Source of the DNA: a virus
Length of the DNA stretch: 20,406 bases
IMG/VR virus record: IMGVR_UViG_3300010354_000878
Location: 1-20,406 of that record
Direction: 5' to 3' (one strand)
Below, piece by piece: positions 1 to 9,950 of the stretch. Position 1 is the first letter of the stretch. The number at the start of each line of letters is the position of its first letter. Position numbers and translations under genes: made by a program. The notes below the pieces were generated by a model that saw nothing but the letters and a program-made list of their open reading frames with translations, was not told the origin of the DNA and did no database searches.

Positions 1-11
1 CAAATCTATTG

Positions 12-770
12 TCAACCTATGATGAACGTGTAACCTTGTCCGCCGGGAACTAACTTCATCAAATCATCAGTTAGCTTTTCCATCTCAGCCTGTGCTTCAG
101 TTTTCAGAGCAGCGCCATTAAGGCTGCTTCCTCCCTGTGGTCCAGCAATTTGAGCAAATTTTTCACGTGCCTGACCTAGCATCATTTTACAATTGGCTAA
201 TGAATAGTCTTTAATCCACTGCCCTGCATAGACATCGTTTATAATGGCAAAATCTGGTTTGACATTGTAACACCACAACATAACTTCTTCATCGCTGCGC
301 GGACGCTGATGTATGGTCAGCTTGTGAGCCTGAGGATTCCAAGTAAAGTTTATAAAACTACCAAACATTTTACCTACTAATTCTTGATAACCTGCGAAAA
401 GTTCATAGGTTAGTAGACCGCCCATGTTTGTTGAGCTTAATAGATATGTGTTTGAGTAGGCAAGATTAAATGGTTCAAATACAGTACCGCCAGAGCCGCT
501 GCCAGTTCTACTGCCTATACTACGGCGATAAATCTGTCTCACCTGCTGTATTTCTTTGGGCAGTATGTACTCGTTTTGTTCGTTTTGAATTGTTAAAAAT
601 GCAAAACTTTCTTCATAGGCGTTGTCACTACGCTGTCTAAAAACAGCTAGGGCACGATCTAATGCGGTTTGATAATGAGCTGGATCTAGCTCAACATCAA
701 TCATACCATCACCTAGCATGGTTTTACAAAAGGTGTAGACTTCCTGTCTAGCTTGGTCAACTTGGCTCAT
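12..770 (-). CDS. gp13: gp13-like neck protein (T4-type head-tail connector)
   Basis: This 252-aa protein is probably the homologue of T4 gp13, which with gp14 forms the neck that closes the filled head and receives the tail. What is seen: an N-terminal helical part rich in charged residues, a middle region with a Ser/Gly linker followed by Tyr/Phe-rich strands, and a C-terminal stretch running QWIKDYSLANCKMMLGQ, then a Gly-Gly-Ser loop with LNG and a helix ending near LTDDLMKL. That end resembles gp13 proteins of marine T4-like phages as I recall them. I chose ATG at 770; a TTG extension to 833 would run into the divergent gp14 gene and has no ribosome site. The gene is divergent from gp14, whereas T4 has the two genes co-oriented. 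The identification rests on remembered family resemblance and on the gp14/gp15 neighbours. Confidence 0.72.
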   Translation of the reverse strand: MSQVDQARQEVYTFCKTMLGDGMIDVELDPAHYQTALDRALAVFRQRSDNAYEESFAFLTIQNEQNEYILPKEIQQVRQIYRRSIGSRTGSGSGGTVFEPFNLAYSNTYLLSSTNMGGLLTYELFAGYQELVGKMFGSFINFTWNPQAHKLTIHQRPRSDEEVMLWCYNVKPDFAIINDVYAGQWIKDYSLANCKMMLGQAREKFAQIAGPQGGSSLNGAALKTEAQAEMEKLTDDLMKLVPGGQGYTFIIG

Positions 771-803
771 AGCAGTATTTATCGTAGCGGTAAATATATA
801 ACT

Positions 804-2195
804 ATGCCAAGACTGAGCCTTTATCGTCCGCAAAAGGGCAACGATTATAAATTTATAGACCGCAATATTTGGGAAATGTTCCAGGTTGGCGGTACAGATG
901 TGTTATTTCACAAGTATATAGGTCCTGATACAGCAGGATCGGACGGTAGTCCTAGTCAACCCATATACAACAATGACGATCCTTTAAACATACAAGATTT
1001 ACTATTTTTAGAAAATCGCGATCGCAAGTATGATCCAGACGTGTATGTACTACGGGGTGTATATAATCTCAGCGACATAGATTTTAATCTCAGTCAGTTT
1101 GGTTTATTTTTACAGAACGACACAATTTTTATGACCTTTCATATCAATGATACCATTGAAAAATTAGGCCGTAAAATTATATCCGGTGATGTTATTGAAC
1201 TTCCCCACCTCAAAGATCCTTATGCGCTTAACGATCTAAATTATGCACTGAAACGATTTTATGTGGTAGAAGAAGTTAATCGTGCAGCAGAAGGATTTTC
1301 TGTAACATGGTATCCTCATCTATATCGAGCAAAATGTAAACCACTGGTAGATAGCCAAGAGTTCAAACAGATTCTAGATGACATTGCCAACAAGGAAGCA
1401 CTGGTAGGCACATGGAACAGTTCTGCATCCTATGAGATTGGTGATATTGTTATAGCACCTAACGGCAAAAAGTACGAAGTAATAGCAGACGTCACAGGGG
1501 TTGAGCCTCCAAATGCTACCTATTACAGACTAGCGGATAGCCTAAGAGAAGTAATGAGCACCTATGAAAAAGAAATGCAAATTACCAAGGCTGTATTGGA
1601 TCAAGCTGAAGCTGACTCGCCAAAGAGCGGTTCAGACACCTCAGGACTTTATACACTCACAGTTGATGAAAATAACAATCCTGCCATAGTCAGCGTTGAC
1701 ACTACTGATGCAGACGCCAGTATTCAAACACAGGCCACAGACGAAGCCGGCAATCTATTGTTTGATGATAATGGCGATCCTATCTACGTTGGTATTACAG
1801 CCAGTACAGTTTACCACACAGCAGAAAAATCAGGCTATGATGGTTATCTAGTTGGTGACGGTATTCCGCCCAACGGTGCTCCATATACTGCTGGTATAGC
1901 GTTTCCTATCAATCCTGTGTTTGGACAGTTCTGTCTACGTAAGGACTTCAAACCAAACAGACTGTTTAGATATAATGGCAATCGTTGGGTCAAGGTAGAG
2001 GATAATGTGAGAACTACAATGAGTAAACTAGGTACCAGTGACACAGGTCCAGGCGATCGCTACGAAGGCAAGGCAGTACTGGATACACAACTTGGTAGCT
2101 TTGTGAACAATACTAATCTTGCCAACATTAATGGCAATGTTGTCAAAGAAAAACAAAGCCTTACTAAGGCTCTAAGACCAGAGGCTGATGAATAA
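804..2195 (+). CDS. gp14: gp14-like neck protein with C-terminal extension
   Basis: This 463-aa protein is likely the gp14 neck protein, which binds the portal side of the finished head together with gp13. Residues about 1-185 carry the family core: MPRLSLYRPQKGNDYKF at the start, a segment NIQDLLFLENRDRKYDPDVY, and a strand-rich part with GDVIELPHL and FYVVEEV, which matches the T4 gp14 pattern of a GDLIYFP-like strand followed by an interaction strand. T4 gp14 is only about 256 aa. The extra C-terminal half holds a small module at about 204-243 (WNSSASYEIGDIVIAPNGKK and onward to EPPNATYYRL) that looks like a chitin-binding-type CBM5/12 fold, then a low-complexity Asp/Thr-rich segment and an FRYNGNRWVKVEDNV motif. 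The start is ATG at 804, not the TTG at 753 inside the divergent gene. The stop overlaps the next start as TAATG, which suggests coupling to gp15. Confidence 0.75.
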   Translation: MPRLSLYRPQKGNDYKFIDRNIWEMFQVGGTDVLFHKYIGPDTAGSDGSPSQPIYNNDDPLNIQDLLFLENRDRKYDPDVYVLRGVYNLSDIDFNLSQFGLFLQNDTIFMTFHINDTIEKLGRKIISGDVIELPHLKDPYALNDLNYALKRFYVVEEVNRAAEGFSVTWYPHLYRAKCKPLVDSQEFKQILDDIANKEALVGTWNSSASYEIGDIVIAPNGKKYEVIADVTGVEPPNATYYRLADSLREVMSTYEKEMQITKAVLDQAEADSPKSGSDTSGLYTLTVDENNNPAIVSVDTTDADASIQTQATDEAGNLLFDDNGDPIYVGITASTVYHTAEKSGYDGYLVGDGIPPNGAPYTAGIAFPINPVFGQFCLRKDFKPNRLFRYNGNRWVKVEDNVRTTMSKLGTSDTGPGDRYEGKAVLDTQLGSFVNNTNLANINGNVVKEKQSLTKALRPEADE

Positions 2196-3691
2196 TGGAT
2201 TATTTTTATGACGGGCAGATAAGAAGATACGTAACGCAATTCATGCGTTGCTTCATTGGGTACAAGTATCAGACTGGCGGAGAAACTCCAGAGGAACGTC
2301 AGGTTCCGGTGATGTATGGCGATCTAACTCGTCAGGCCGCTGCTATCATAAAAGAAAACAGCGAAAACAAATTACTTACAGTACCTAAAATTGCTTGTTA
2401 TATCAGCGGTTTAGAAATGGACCAATCTCGTCAAGGTGACTTTAGTTTTGTTGGTAAGGTTCATCTCAGAGAAAAAGCCTTTGACCTAAACGAAAGCGGC
2501 GATAAGGTCTACAAAAATTATCAAGGTGGCGGATATACGGTTGAAAGACTCATGCCCGTGCCTTACAAGTTGCGTCTTAAAGCAGACATATGGACCAGCA
2601 GCACTGATCAAAAACTACAACTGCTAGAACAAATTTTAATCATGTTCAATCCCAGTCTTGAAATACAGACCACAGACAACTATATAGATTGGACCAGCCT
2701 TAGTGTAGTATTAATGACCAGCGTCAACTGGAGCAGCCGTACCGTACCTGTGGGCACAGAAAGCGAAATAGATATTACTACCTTAGAATTTGAAACACCA
2801 ATATATCTCACAGCACCAGCTAAAGTTAAGAAATTGGGCATTATTAAAAATATCGTGATGAATATATTTGGTGAGTCAGGACAATTACGTAGTATAGATG
2901 ATTTGATTTTTACCGAATCTTCCAGCACAGCAGACAATACTGCTGCATCTAGTGTATTGAGATTACAAAAAGGTGGATTTAAATTACTGCTGATGAAAAA
3001 TAGTACTACAGGTATGTATGATTGTTCGGTGCTAGATCCTACACAGGCCATAAATGAATTAGGTCTTGACCCCCCATCAAAGGCCTATCCAACTCGTATA
3101 GATTGGTTTAAGGTATTAGAAATGTATGGCGGCTATACAGAAACCAGTAAGATTTATTTTTTACAACCTAATGGTTATGAGATAGTGGGTACATTTGCAG
3201 TAAACGAACTTGATCCTAGTTACTTGGTTGTGGATCTAGATGTTGATACTGTGCCAACTAACACAGTTTCTGCAATTACCGCCATAGTAGATCCTTATAA
3301 GTTTAATCCTAAGAAAAAATTTGGATCTATAGCCAATATACCGGCAGGCACACGTTATCTTATGTTGGAAGATGTTAATCCAAGCCCCAACAGAGGTCAA
3401 TTTTTAGAGACAAATAAATGGAGCACAGACAATTCGTCGTTGAATGCCTACGACGGAGCTGACGGTTGGAAAGATCTAGCGGGTAATGATCTGTATCTAC
3501 GAGCAAATACCATTATTGAATGGTCTGGGTCAACTTGGGAAACAAAATTTGACCCAGATACTACTGAAACAACCGAATACGTAAGTAACCTAACCACTGG
3601 CATACAATACAAATGGGACGGTACACAATGGCTGCGTTCATTTGAGGGCGAATATTCGGAAGGCTATTGGCGCTTTGATTTAGACGCATAA
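2195..3691 (+). CDS. gp15: gp15-like tail terminator / sheath stabiliser
   Basis: This 498-aa protein is the likely homologue of T4 gp15, the hexameric ring that caps the tail tube and sheath and docks the tail to the neck. The N-terminus MDYFYDGQIRRYVTQFMRCF matches the gp15 opening, which in T4 has a YFYNSSFRRY core. It is followed by a conserved RQVPVMYGDLTRQAA strand-helix, then VPYKLRLKADIWTSSTDQKL, LLEQILIMFNP and WTSLSVVLMTSV, in the same order as the T4 protein. T4 gp15 is about 272 aa; here roughly 270 extra residues follow, ending in Trp/Gly-rich repeats (IIEWSGSTWETKFD, YKWDGTQWLRSFEGEYSEGY). Long C-terminal additions of this type occur in cyanophage gp15 proteins as I recall. It is translationally coupled to gp14 through TAATG. 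The terminase genes that follow gp15 in T4 are absent here. Confidence 0.85.
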   Translation: MDYFYDGQIRRYVTQFMRCFIGYKYQTGGETPEERQVPVMYGDLTRQAAAIIKENSENKLLTVPKIACYISGLEMDQSRQGDFSFVGKVHLREKAFDLNESGDKVYKNYQGGGYTVERLMPVPYKLRLKADIWTSSTDQKLQLLEQILIMFNPSLEIQTTDNYIDWTSLSVVLMTSVNWSSRTVPVGTESEIDITTLEFETPIYLTAPAKVKKLGIIKNIVMNIFGESGQLRSIDDLIFTESSSTADNTAASSVLRLQKGGFKLLLMKNSTTGMYDCSVLDPTQAINELGLDPPSKAYPTRIDWFKVLEMYGGYTETSKIYFLQPNGYEIVGTFAVNELDPSYLVVDLDVDTVPTNTVSAITAIVDPYKFNPKKKFGSIANIPAGTRYLMLEDVNPSPNRGQFLETNKWSTDNSSLNAYDGADGWKDLAGNDLYLRANTIIEWSGSTWETKFDPDTTETTEYVSNLTTGIQYKWDGTQWLRSFEGEYSEGYWRFDLDA

Positions 3692-3699
3692 GTAAAGGC

Positions 3700-4083
3700 A
3701 TGCAACAGCGTGCCGGATTACTATTTCTCGCCAAATCTACTAGTCGAATACTCTTGATTCATCAGGATCAAAAATGGACTATTCCAACTTTTATAAGAGA
3801 AAAGTCTGTACTTGAGGACGCAGAAATTTTAATGTCTAAATTTGAAAAAGGTAAAATTTTACCGATAGAGTTGTATCTTAGTACAGACAGGGGTTTTGAA
3901 TATGGTACATATGTTTGTCTTGTAGAAACGGAATTTCTAAGTCAGGCTGTTAAAAGTTTAGCATGGTGTGATCTTGATGAATTACCAAAAAATCTACACG
4001 GCGGGCTCAAGCAAACTTTACATAGCAATATTATTAGATCAAAATTGGAAACTGTACTTCAATTAGCCAATTCTTTCAAATGA
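3700..4083 (+). CDS. degenerate Nudix-fold protein
   Basis: A 127-aa protein that looks like a Nudix-fold domain without a usable Nudix box. Seen: an opening strand AGLLFLAKSTSRILLIHQDQ followed by KWTIPTFIREKS, where active enzymes have W-x-x-P-G-G; and a C-terminal LAWCDLDELPKNLHGGL, the W-x-D-x-x-x-L-P-x-x-L-H-x-G ending seen in many phage Nudix proteins. The catalytic REXXEEXGX helix is missing: the matching place reads EDAEILMSKFEKG. Hydrolysis of a nucleoside diphosphate derivative is therefore doubtful, and a binding or structural role is possible. The start ATG lies 8 bases after the gp15 stop. The only purine-rich site (AAAGG at 3694-3698) is unusually close to it, so expression may depend on read-through from gp15. 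Confidence 0.6.
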   Translation: MQQRAGLLFLAKSTSRILLIHQDQKWTIPTFIREKSVLEDAEILMSKFEKGKILPIELYLSTDRGFEYGTYVCLVETEFLSQAVKSLAWCDLDELPKNLHGGLKQTLHSNIIRSKLETVLQLANSFK

Positions 4084-4127
4084 TGGTTATACAACAAATT
4101 AAATATGCAAAATAGGATGATTTGATA

Positions 4128-6568
<2,441 letters not shown>

Positions 6569-6600
6569 TTTTACAGTTTTCAGTAGAATAGTTAATTAAA

Positions 6601-6608
6601 TATTTAAG
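6601..6608 (-). promoter_or_regulatory. possible late promoter for the minus-strand oxygenase
   Basis: Read on the minus strand this is CTTAAATA, matching six of eight positions of the T4-type late promoter TATAAATA. It ends about 32 bases upstream of the ATG at 6568, a suitable distance. It is weaker than the plus-strand counterpart and lies in AT-rich DNA, where such matches arise by chance. Confidence 0.3.
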
Positions 6609-6614
6609 AATAAT

Positions 6615-6646
6615 GGCCGTTGGATGAAAAAAAATTTACAATGGCC
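6615..6646 (+). promoter_or_regulatory. hairpin in the divergent control region
   Basis: GGCCGTTG (6615-6622) can pair with CAATGGCC (6639-6646) through eight base pairs, one of them a G-U wobble, around a 16-base A/T-rich loop. It is the only GC-rich stem in the 125-base gap between the divergent genes and lies just before the putative late promoter. There is no clear T-run directly after it on either strand, so a classic intrinsic terminator is not well supported; a regulator site or a block to incoming transcription are alternatives. Confidence 0.4.
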
Positions 6647-6656
6647 TTGATTTTGC

Positions 6657-6664
6657 AATAAATA
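6657..6664 (+). promoter_or_regulatory. putative T4-type late promoter of the enzyme operon
   Basis: AATAAATA matches seven of eight bases of the T4 late promoter TATAAATA, which is read by a phage sigma-like factor (gp55) in T4-like phages. It lies 29 bases upstream of the first start codon of the 15-gene run, leaving room for a short leader and the AGGAG ribosome site. It is the best-placed match I found outside coding sequence. Late expression would fit proteins that modify virion parts or the dying cell. Confidence 0.5.
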
Positions 6665-6680
6665 TCTCTGTATTTTCCTT

Positions 6681-6685
6681 AGGAG
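6681..6685 (+). promoter_or_regulatory. strong ribosome binding site, first gene of operon
   Basis: AGGAG lies 8 bases before the ATG at 6694. It is the strongest Shine-Dalgarno sequence in the window and supports high translation of the operon's first gene, with downstream genes largely coupled by overlap. Confidence 0.75.
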
Positions 6686-6693
6686 ACAAACCC

Positions 6694-7068
6694 ATGAGCA
6701 CAACAAGAATAGTAAACGGAGTTGAATATGTAATTCCTCCTGGAACAGAACACGTTTGGACACCTCCCGAACAAGTTAAAGTAACACCCCCAGAAACAAA
6801 TATTCCTATTCCTACTCTAATTGATAATCTTAGAGTACATAAACTAGTAAGACAAAACGATTCAGAAAAAGTTGAAGCACTAATTGTAAAGCTAGAAACT
6901 ATTTGGCAAAAATTTAACAACAAAACAATTAATTCTACCCAGTTAAGTACTGAGTTAGGAAAATTTAGAACAGAAACGTTAAGTTCTATGGACGGCTACG
7001 ACGACATTACTGTTCAAATTTTTGAAGATGTATTAGTTAGGATGATGGCGGTGAGCTCTAAAGTATGA
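6694..7068 (+). CDS. unknown leader protein of the halogenase operon
   Basis: I do not recognise this 124-aa protein. Its first 45 residues are Pro/Thr/Val-rich and probably extended (VIPPGTEHVWTPPEQVKVTP), followed by two or three predicted helices (VEALIVKLETIWQKFNN, then LSTELGKFRTETLSSM and IFEDVLVRMMAVSS). There is no signal peptide or membrane segment. It has the best ribosome site of the operon and its stop overlaps the first halogenase start as ATGA, so the two are translated together. That makes a partner, adaptor or scaffold role for the enzymes plausible, but nothing in the sequence proves it. Confidence 0.85.
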   Translation: MSTTRIVNGVEYVIPPGTEHVWTPPEQVKVTPPETNIPIPTLIDNLRVHKLVRQNDSEKVEALIVKLETIWQKFNNKTINSTQLSTELGKFRTETLSSMDGYDDITVQIFEDVLVRMMAVSSKV

Positions 7069-8663
7069 TTAAACCTTTAAATTCGATCGTTATTGCCGGT
7101 GGTGGCAGTTCTGGATGGATGACGGCTGCTGCATTAATAAAGGCCTTTCCTGATAAACAAATATATTGTATAGAATCTCCCGACGTTCCTATAATTGGAG
7201 TTGGGGAGAGTACATTAGGCGGTATTAACGATTACTGTAAATTTTTAGAAATTAATGAAAAAGATTTCATGACATTTACAGATGCAAGTTATAAGATGAG
7301 CATTAAATTTACAGATTTTTATGAAAAAGACGGAGGAGCATTTCATTATCCGTTTGGAAGACCTTTCACAGCAGGTACAAAAAATGGAATGAATGATTGG
7401 TTGGTGAAAAAAGCATTGTATCCCGAAACACCAGTTGAGGATTATGTTCATTGTTTTTTTCCTGCGGCCGCACTTTTTGAAAAAAATAAGTTTTCATTAA
7501 ACAAGTATGGTCTTTTTGATAACTACGATCCAGATAATGATGTGGCATATCACTTTGATGCAACAAAATTTGGAGCATGGCTAAGGGATCGCTATGCAGT
7601 TCCTAGAGGTGTTACACACATTAAGGCCACTGTGGTAGATGTAAAAGTTAATGACAATGGTATTGAAAAATTAATTCTTAATACAGGAGAAGAAGTAACA
7701 GCTGATCTTTTTATTGATTGTACTGGCTTTAAGAGTTTATTATTAGAAGGCGCCCTCAATGAACCTTTTATTCCTTATGATCATATGCTGCCTAATAATA
7801 GGGCATGGGCTACTCAGATTCCTTATAAAGACAAAGAAAAAGAGCTTGAACCATTTACGAATTCTACAGCTTTAGGTAATGGTTGGGTGTGGAATATACC
7901 TAGTTGGAAAAGATTAGGCACTGGCTATGTTTATAGCGATAAGTTTATCACTCCCGAAGAAGCTAAGGAAGAATTTAAACAACATCTAATGTCTAATAAG
8001 ATGGTATGTCCTAGGACTAGAGAAGAAGTTGATTCATACATTTTCAAAGATATTCCAATTAAAGTTGGCATTCATGAAAGAACATTTGTTAAAAATTGTG
8101 TAGCTATAGGTCTAGCAGCAGCCTTTATTGAACCTTTAGAATCAAACGGGCTTTATACTGTACACGAATTTCTTTTTAAATTAATTAAAGTTCTACAAAG
8201 ACCAGCAGTTACTCAATGGGATAAAGACGTTTATAATGCAGCGACATTTGGCATGTGGCGAAATTTCGCTGAATTTGTAGCTCTACATTATGCATTAAGT
8301 ATACGTAACGATACTGAATATTGGAAAGCTAATGCTAATAGAGTTTATGCCCCGGGATTACCTAAACTTGAACCTAATACATCAGTTGGCTTTTACCAAC
8401 TACAAAACAGTAAGATGTTTGAAGGGCATTATGCAAGCGAAATTGCAGGAATAAATTGGATAAGTGTTGGTATGAATTATTTTGTGCTTGATAAAATTTC
8501 TACAACAATAAGACAAAATTTTGACCATAGAAATTATAAATTAGAATTTGATCCAATATTTGCAATGTTTGAAGAAAGAAAAGCACGTTGGTCAGAGTTT
8601 GCAAGTTCTCAACCTTCACTATTTGAATATCTAGCGAAAAATATACATAAGGATGAAGATTAA
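7065..8663 (+). CDS. flavin-dependent halogenase 1 (tryptophan halogenase family)
   Basis: A 532-aa FADH2-dependent halogenase. Family members make hypohalous acid from O2, reduced flavin and halide, and pass it through a tunnel to the substrate. Seen: FAD-binding GGGSSGW at 12-18, GVGEST at 45-50, the halogenation lysine at Lys77 (SYKMSIKF, equivalent to PrnA Lys79), the diagnostic WxWxIP motif at 274-279 (GWVWNIPSWKRLGTGYVYS), and FIEPLESNG with Glu359-Ser360 in the position of PrnA Glu346-Ser347. All catalytic residues are present, so it should be active if supplied with FADH2. No flavin reductase is in the window, so the host must supply one or it is encoded elsewhere. A phage member of this family, VirX1 of cyanophage Syn10, has been characterised as a halogenase with a preference for iodide. 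Free tryptophan is not assured as the substrate. Confidence 0.93.
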   Translation: MIKPLNSIVIAGGGSSGWMTAAALIKAFPDKQIYCIESPDVPIIGVGESTLGGINDYCKFLEINEKDFMTFTDASYKMSIKFTDFYEKDGGAFHYPFGRPFTAGTKNGMNDWLVKKALYPETPVEDYVHCFFPAAALFEKNKFSLNKYGLFDNYDPDNDVAYHFDATKFGAWLRDRYAVPRGVTHIKATVVDVKVNDNGIEKLILNTGEEVTADLFIDCTGFKSLLLEGALNEPFIPYDHMLPNNRAWATQIPYKDKEKELEPFTNSTALGNGWVWNIPSWKRLGTGYVYSDKFITPEEAKEEFKQHLMSNKMVCPRTREEVDSYIFKDIPIKVGIHERTFVKNCVAIGLAAAFIEPLESNGLYTVHEFLFKLIKVLQRPAVTQWDKDVYNAATFGMWRNFAEFVALHYALSIRNDTEYWKANANRVYAPGLPKLEPNTSVGFYQLQNSKMFEGHYASEIAGINWISVGMNYFVLDKISTTIRQNFDHRNYKLEFDPIFAMFEERKARWSEFASSQPSLFEYLAKNIHKDED

Positions 8664-8665
8664 CT

Positions 8666-9295
8666 ATGTTTATTAATAATTTATTTTTTGGAGAATTACA
8701 GCCAAGTGCTACTGTAGGGGGCTGTATAGACATTTTTGAAAATGCATGGCCGGATCCAGATTTTACTATTCAACGAATTGAAATGGCATGTGCAGATAAT
8801 AATTCTGGTATAGGTTGGGGTAGAGCTACAACAGTTGGGCAAGAACACAGGCAAACGGCTAGAACTAATTTAGCTTTAGGTATAACATACGGAGCTGAAG
8901 GCGTATCTAATCAAACTATGATGGATGTACATAATCAAATGTATTTCTTGTTGTTAGCTGCAACTGTACCATATGCGGACAGATATCAAATAGCGGAACC
9001 AATGTTCCACGAACAATATCAGGCTCTTAAGTACAGACCGGGTGAACAATATAAAGTTCATTATGACGGGGGAACAGGATCTGGTAGAGCTTTAAGTGCA
9101 GTAATTTATCTAAACGACAATTACACTGGCGGGGAGATTGAATTTCCAAACTTTAAAGTAAAAATAAAACCAGAAAAAGGAATGCTAATTTTGTTTCCAT
9201 CAAATTATGCTTACAGACATATTGCACATCCAGTATTAGAAGGAACAAAATATTCATTAGTTACATGGATTCACGATAGACCGTTGAATAGTTAA
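8666..9295 (+). CDS. prolyl-4-hydroxylase-like 2OG-Fe(II) oxygenase
   Basis: A 209-aa protein of the P4Hc/PiuC-like branch of the 2OG-Fe(II) oxygenases. After a 115-residue helical N-terminal half it shows the core: QALKYRPGEQYKVHYDGGTG with His132 and Asp134 as iron ligands, SAVIYLNDNYTGGEIEFPNF, KPEKGMLILFPSN, then RHIAHPVLEGTKYSLVTW with His185 as third ligand and Lys195 as the 2-oxoglutarate anchor. The Lys and the HxxxPVxxGxKY pattern are typical of prolyl hydroxylases and set it apart from the Arg-anchored members of this operon. It starts 2 bases after halogenase 1. A peptidyl-proline substrate is a fair guess from the subfamily, and the nearby fibre proteins are rich in X-Pro-Gly; this is inference. 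Confidence 0.9.
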   Translation: MFINNLFFGELQPSATVGGCIDIFENAWPDPDFTIQRIEMACADNNSGIGWGRATTVGQEHRQTARTNLALGITYGAEGVSNQTMMDVHNQMYFLLLAATVPYADRYQIAEPMFHEQYQALKYRPGEQYKVHYDGGTGSGRALSAVIYLNDNYTGGEIEFPNFKVKIKPEKGMLILFPSNYAYRHIAHPVLEGTKYSLVTWIHDRPLNS

Positions 9296-9299
9296 TAAT

Positions 9300-9950
9300 A
9301 TGAGTGATAATCAAAAAACTTTTGAAGACAAGAAATACGTCTTGATTAAAAATGCCGTAGATTCAAAAATTATTGATTTAATTTCTACATACGCATTACT
9401 AGACGAGAAAAATAATTTAACTTTAGAGAAAGGAAAACATCCTCAAATACATAATTCGCATAGTCAGTACGCCGATTGTTTAATGGATTCGATGCTTTTA
9501 GAAATGCAACAACTGATGGAAGCAAATACCGGTTTAAAATTGTATCCTACTTATTCATACTATAGAGTATATCGCCCAGGTGCAATACTAGAAAAGCACA
9601 AAGACAGACCTAGTTGTGAAATATCCACTACTATCACGCTCAAATTTAATTATTTAGAAGCAGATTATAAATGGCCAATATACATAGAAGGTGCAGAATG
9701 TGCTATGGAAACTGGTGATTTAGTAATATACAGAGGTTGCGAAGTTGAACACTGGAGAGAAGAATTTATTGCGCCCAAAGGATCATATCATATACAAGTT
9801 TTTTTACATTATGTAGACGCTAATGGACCCTATGCTGATTACAAATACGATAGACGACCTTCAATAGGTTTTAATAAAGAACGGAATTTAGACAGAATAA
9901 TTTCTGAAACCTATGTTCCAAACAAACATTATATAATTTTTTCACCGTGA
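9300..9950 (+). CDS. 2OG-Fe(II) oxygenase-like protein, HKD type
   Basis: A 216-aa protein with a probable double-stranded beta-helix core. RVYRPGAILEKHKDRPSCEI supplies His100 and Asp102 as an HxD pair; GDLVIYRGCEVEHWRE supplies His151. The following strand, YHIQVFLHYVDANGPYADY, has no obvious Arg or Lys at the usual 2-oxoglutarate position, so cosubstrate binding may differ. The combination of WPIYIEGAE, YRGCEVEHWRE and HYVDANGP belongs to a family I recall in marine bacteria and phages as putative 2OG-Fe(II) oxygenases. It starts 4 bases after the previous stop and its stop overlaps the next start (GTGA). Substrate unknown. Confidence 0.8.
   Translation: MSDNQKTFEDKKYVLIKNAVDSKIIDLISTYALLDEKNNLTLEKGKHPQIHNSHSQYADCLMDSMLLEMQQLMEANTGLKLYPTYSYYRVYRPGAILEKHKDRPSCEISTTITLKFNYLEADYKWPIYIEGAECAMETGDLVIYRGCEVEHWREEFIAPKGSYHIQVFLHYVDANGPYADYKYDRRPSIGFNKERNLDRIISETYVPNKHYIIFSP

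Noticed and set aside
776-783. GATAAATA on the minus strand, seven of eight bases of the late promoter motif
   Set aside because: It lies only 5 bases upstream of the ATG at 770, so transcription from it would begin inside the gene.
771-833. TTG-initiated N-terminal extension of the gp13-like protein, and the TTG-initiated extension of gp14 at 753
   Set aside because: Both would overlap the divergent neighbour, have no ribosome site, and add residues with no family counterpart. The ATG starts at 770 and 804 fit better.
4098-4105. ATTAAATA upstream of the small gene before groEL as a late promoter
   Set aside because: Only six of eight bases match, in AT-rich DNA. The spacing is acceptable, but this is too weak to list as a feature.
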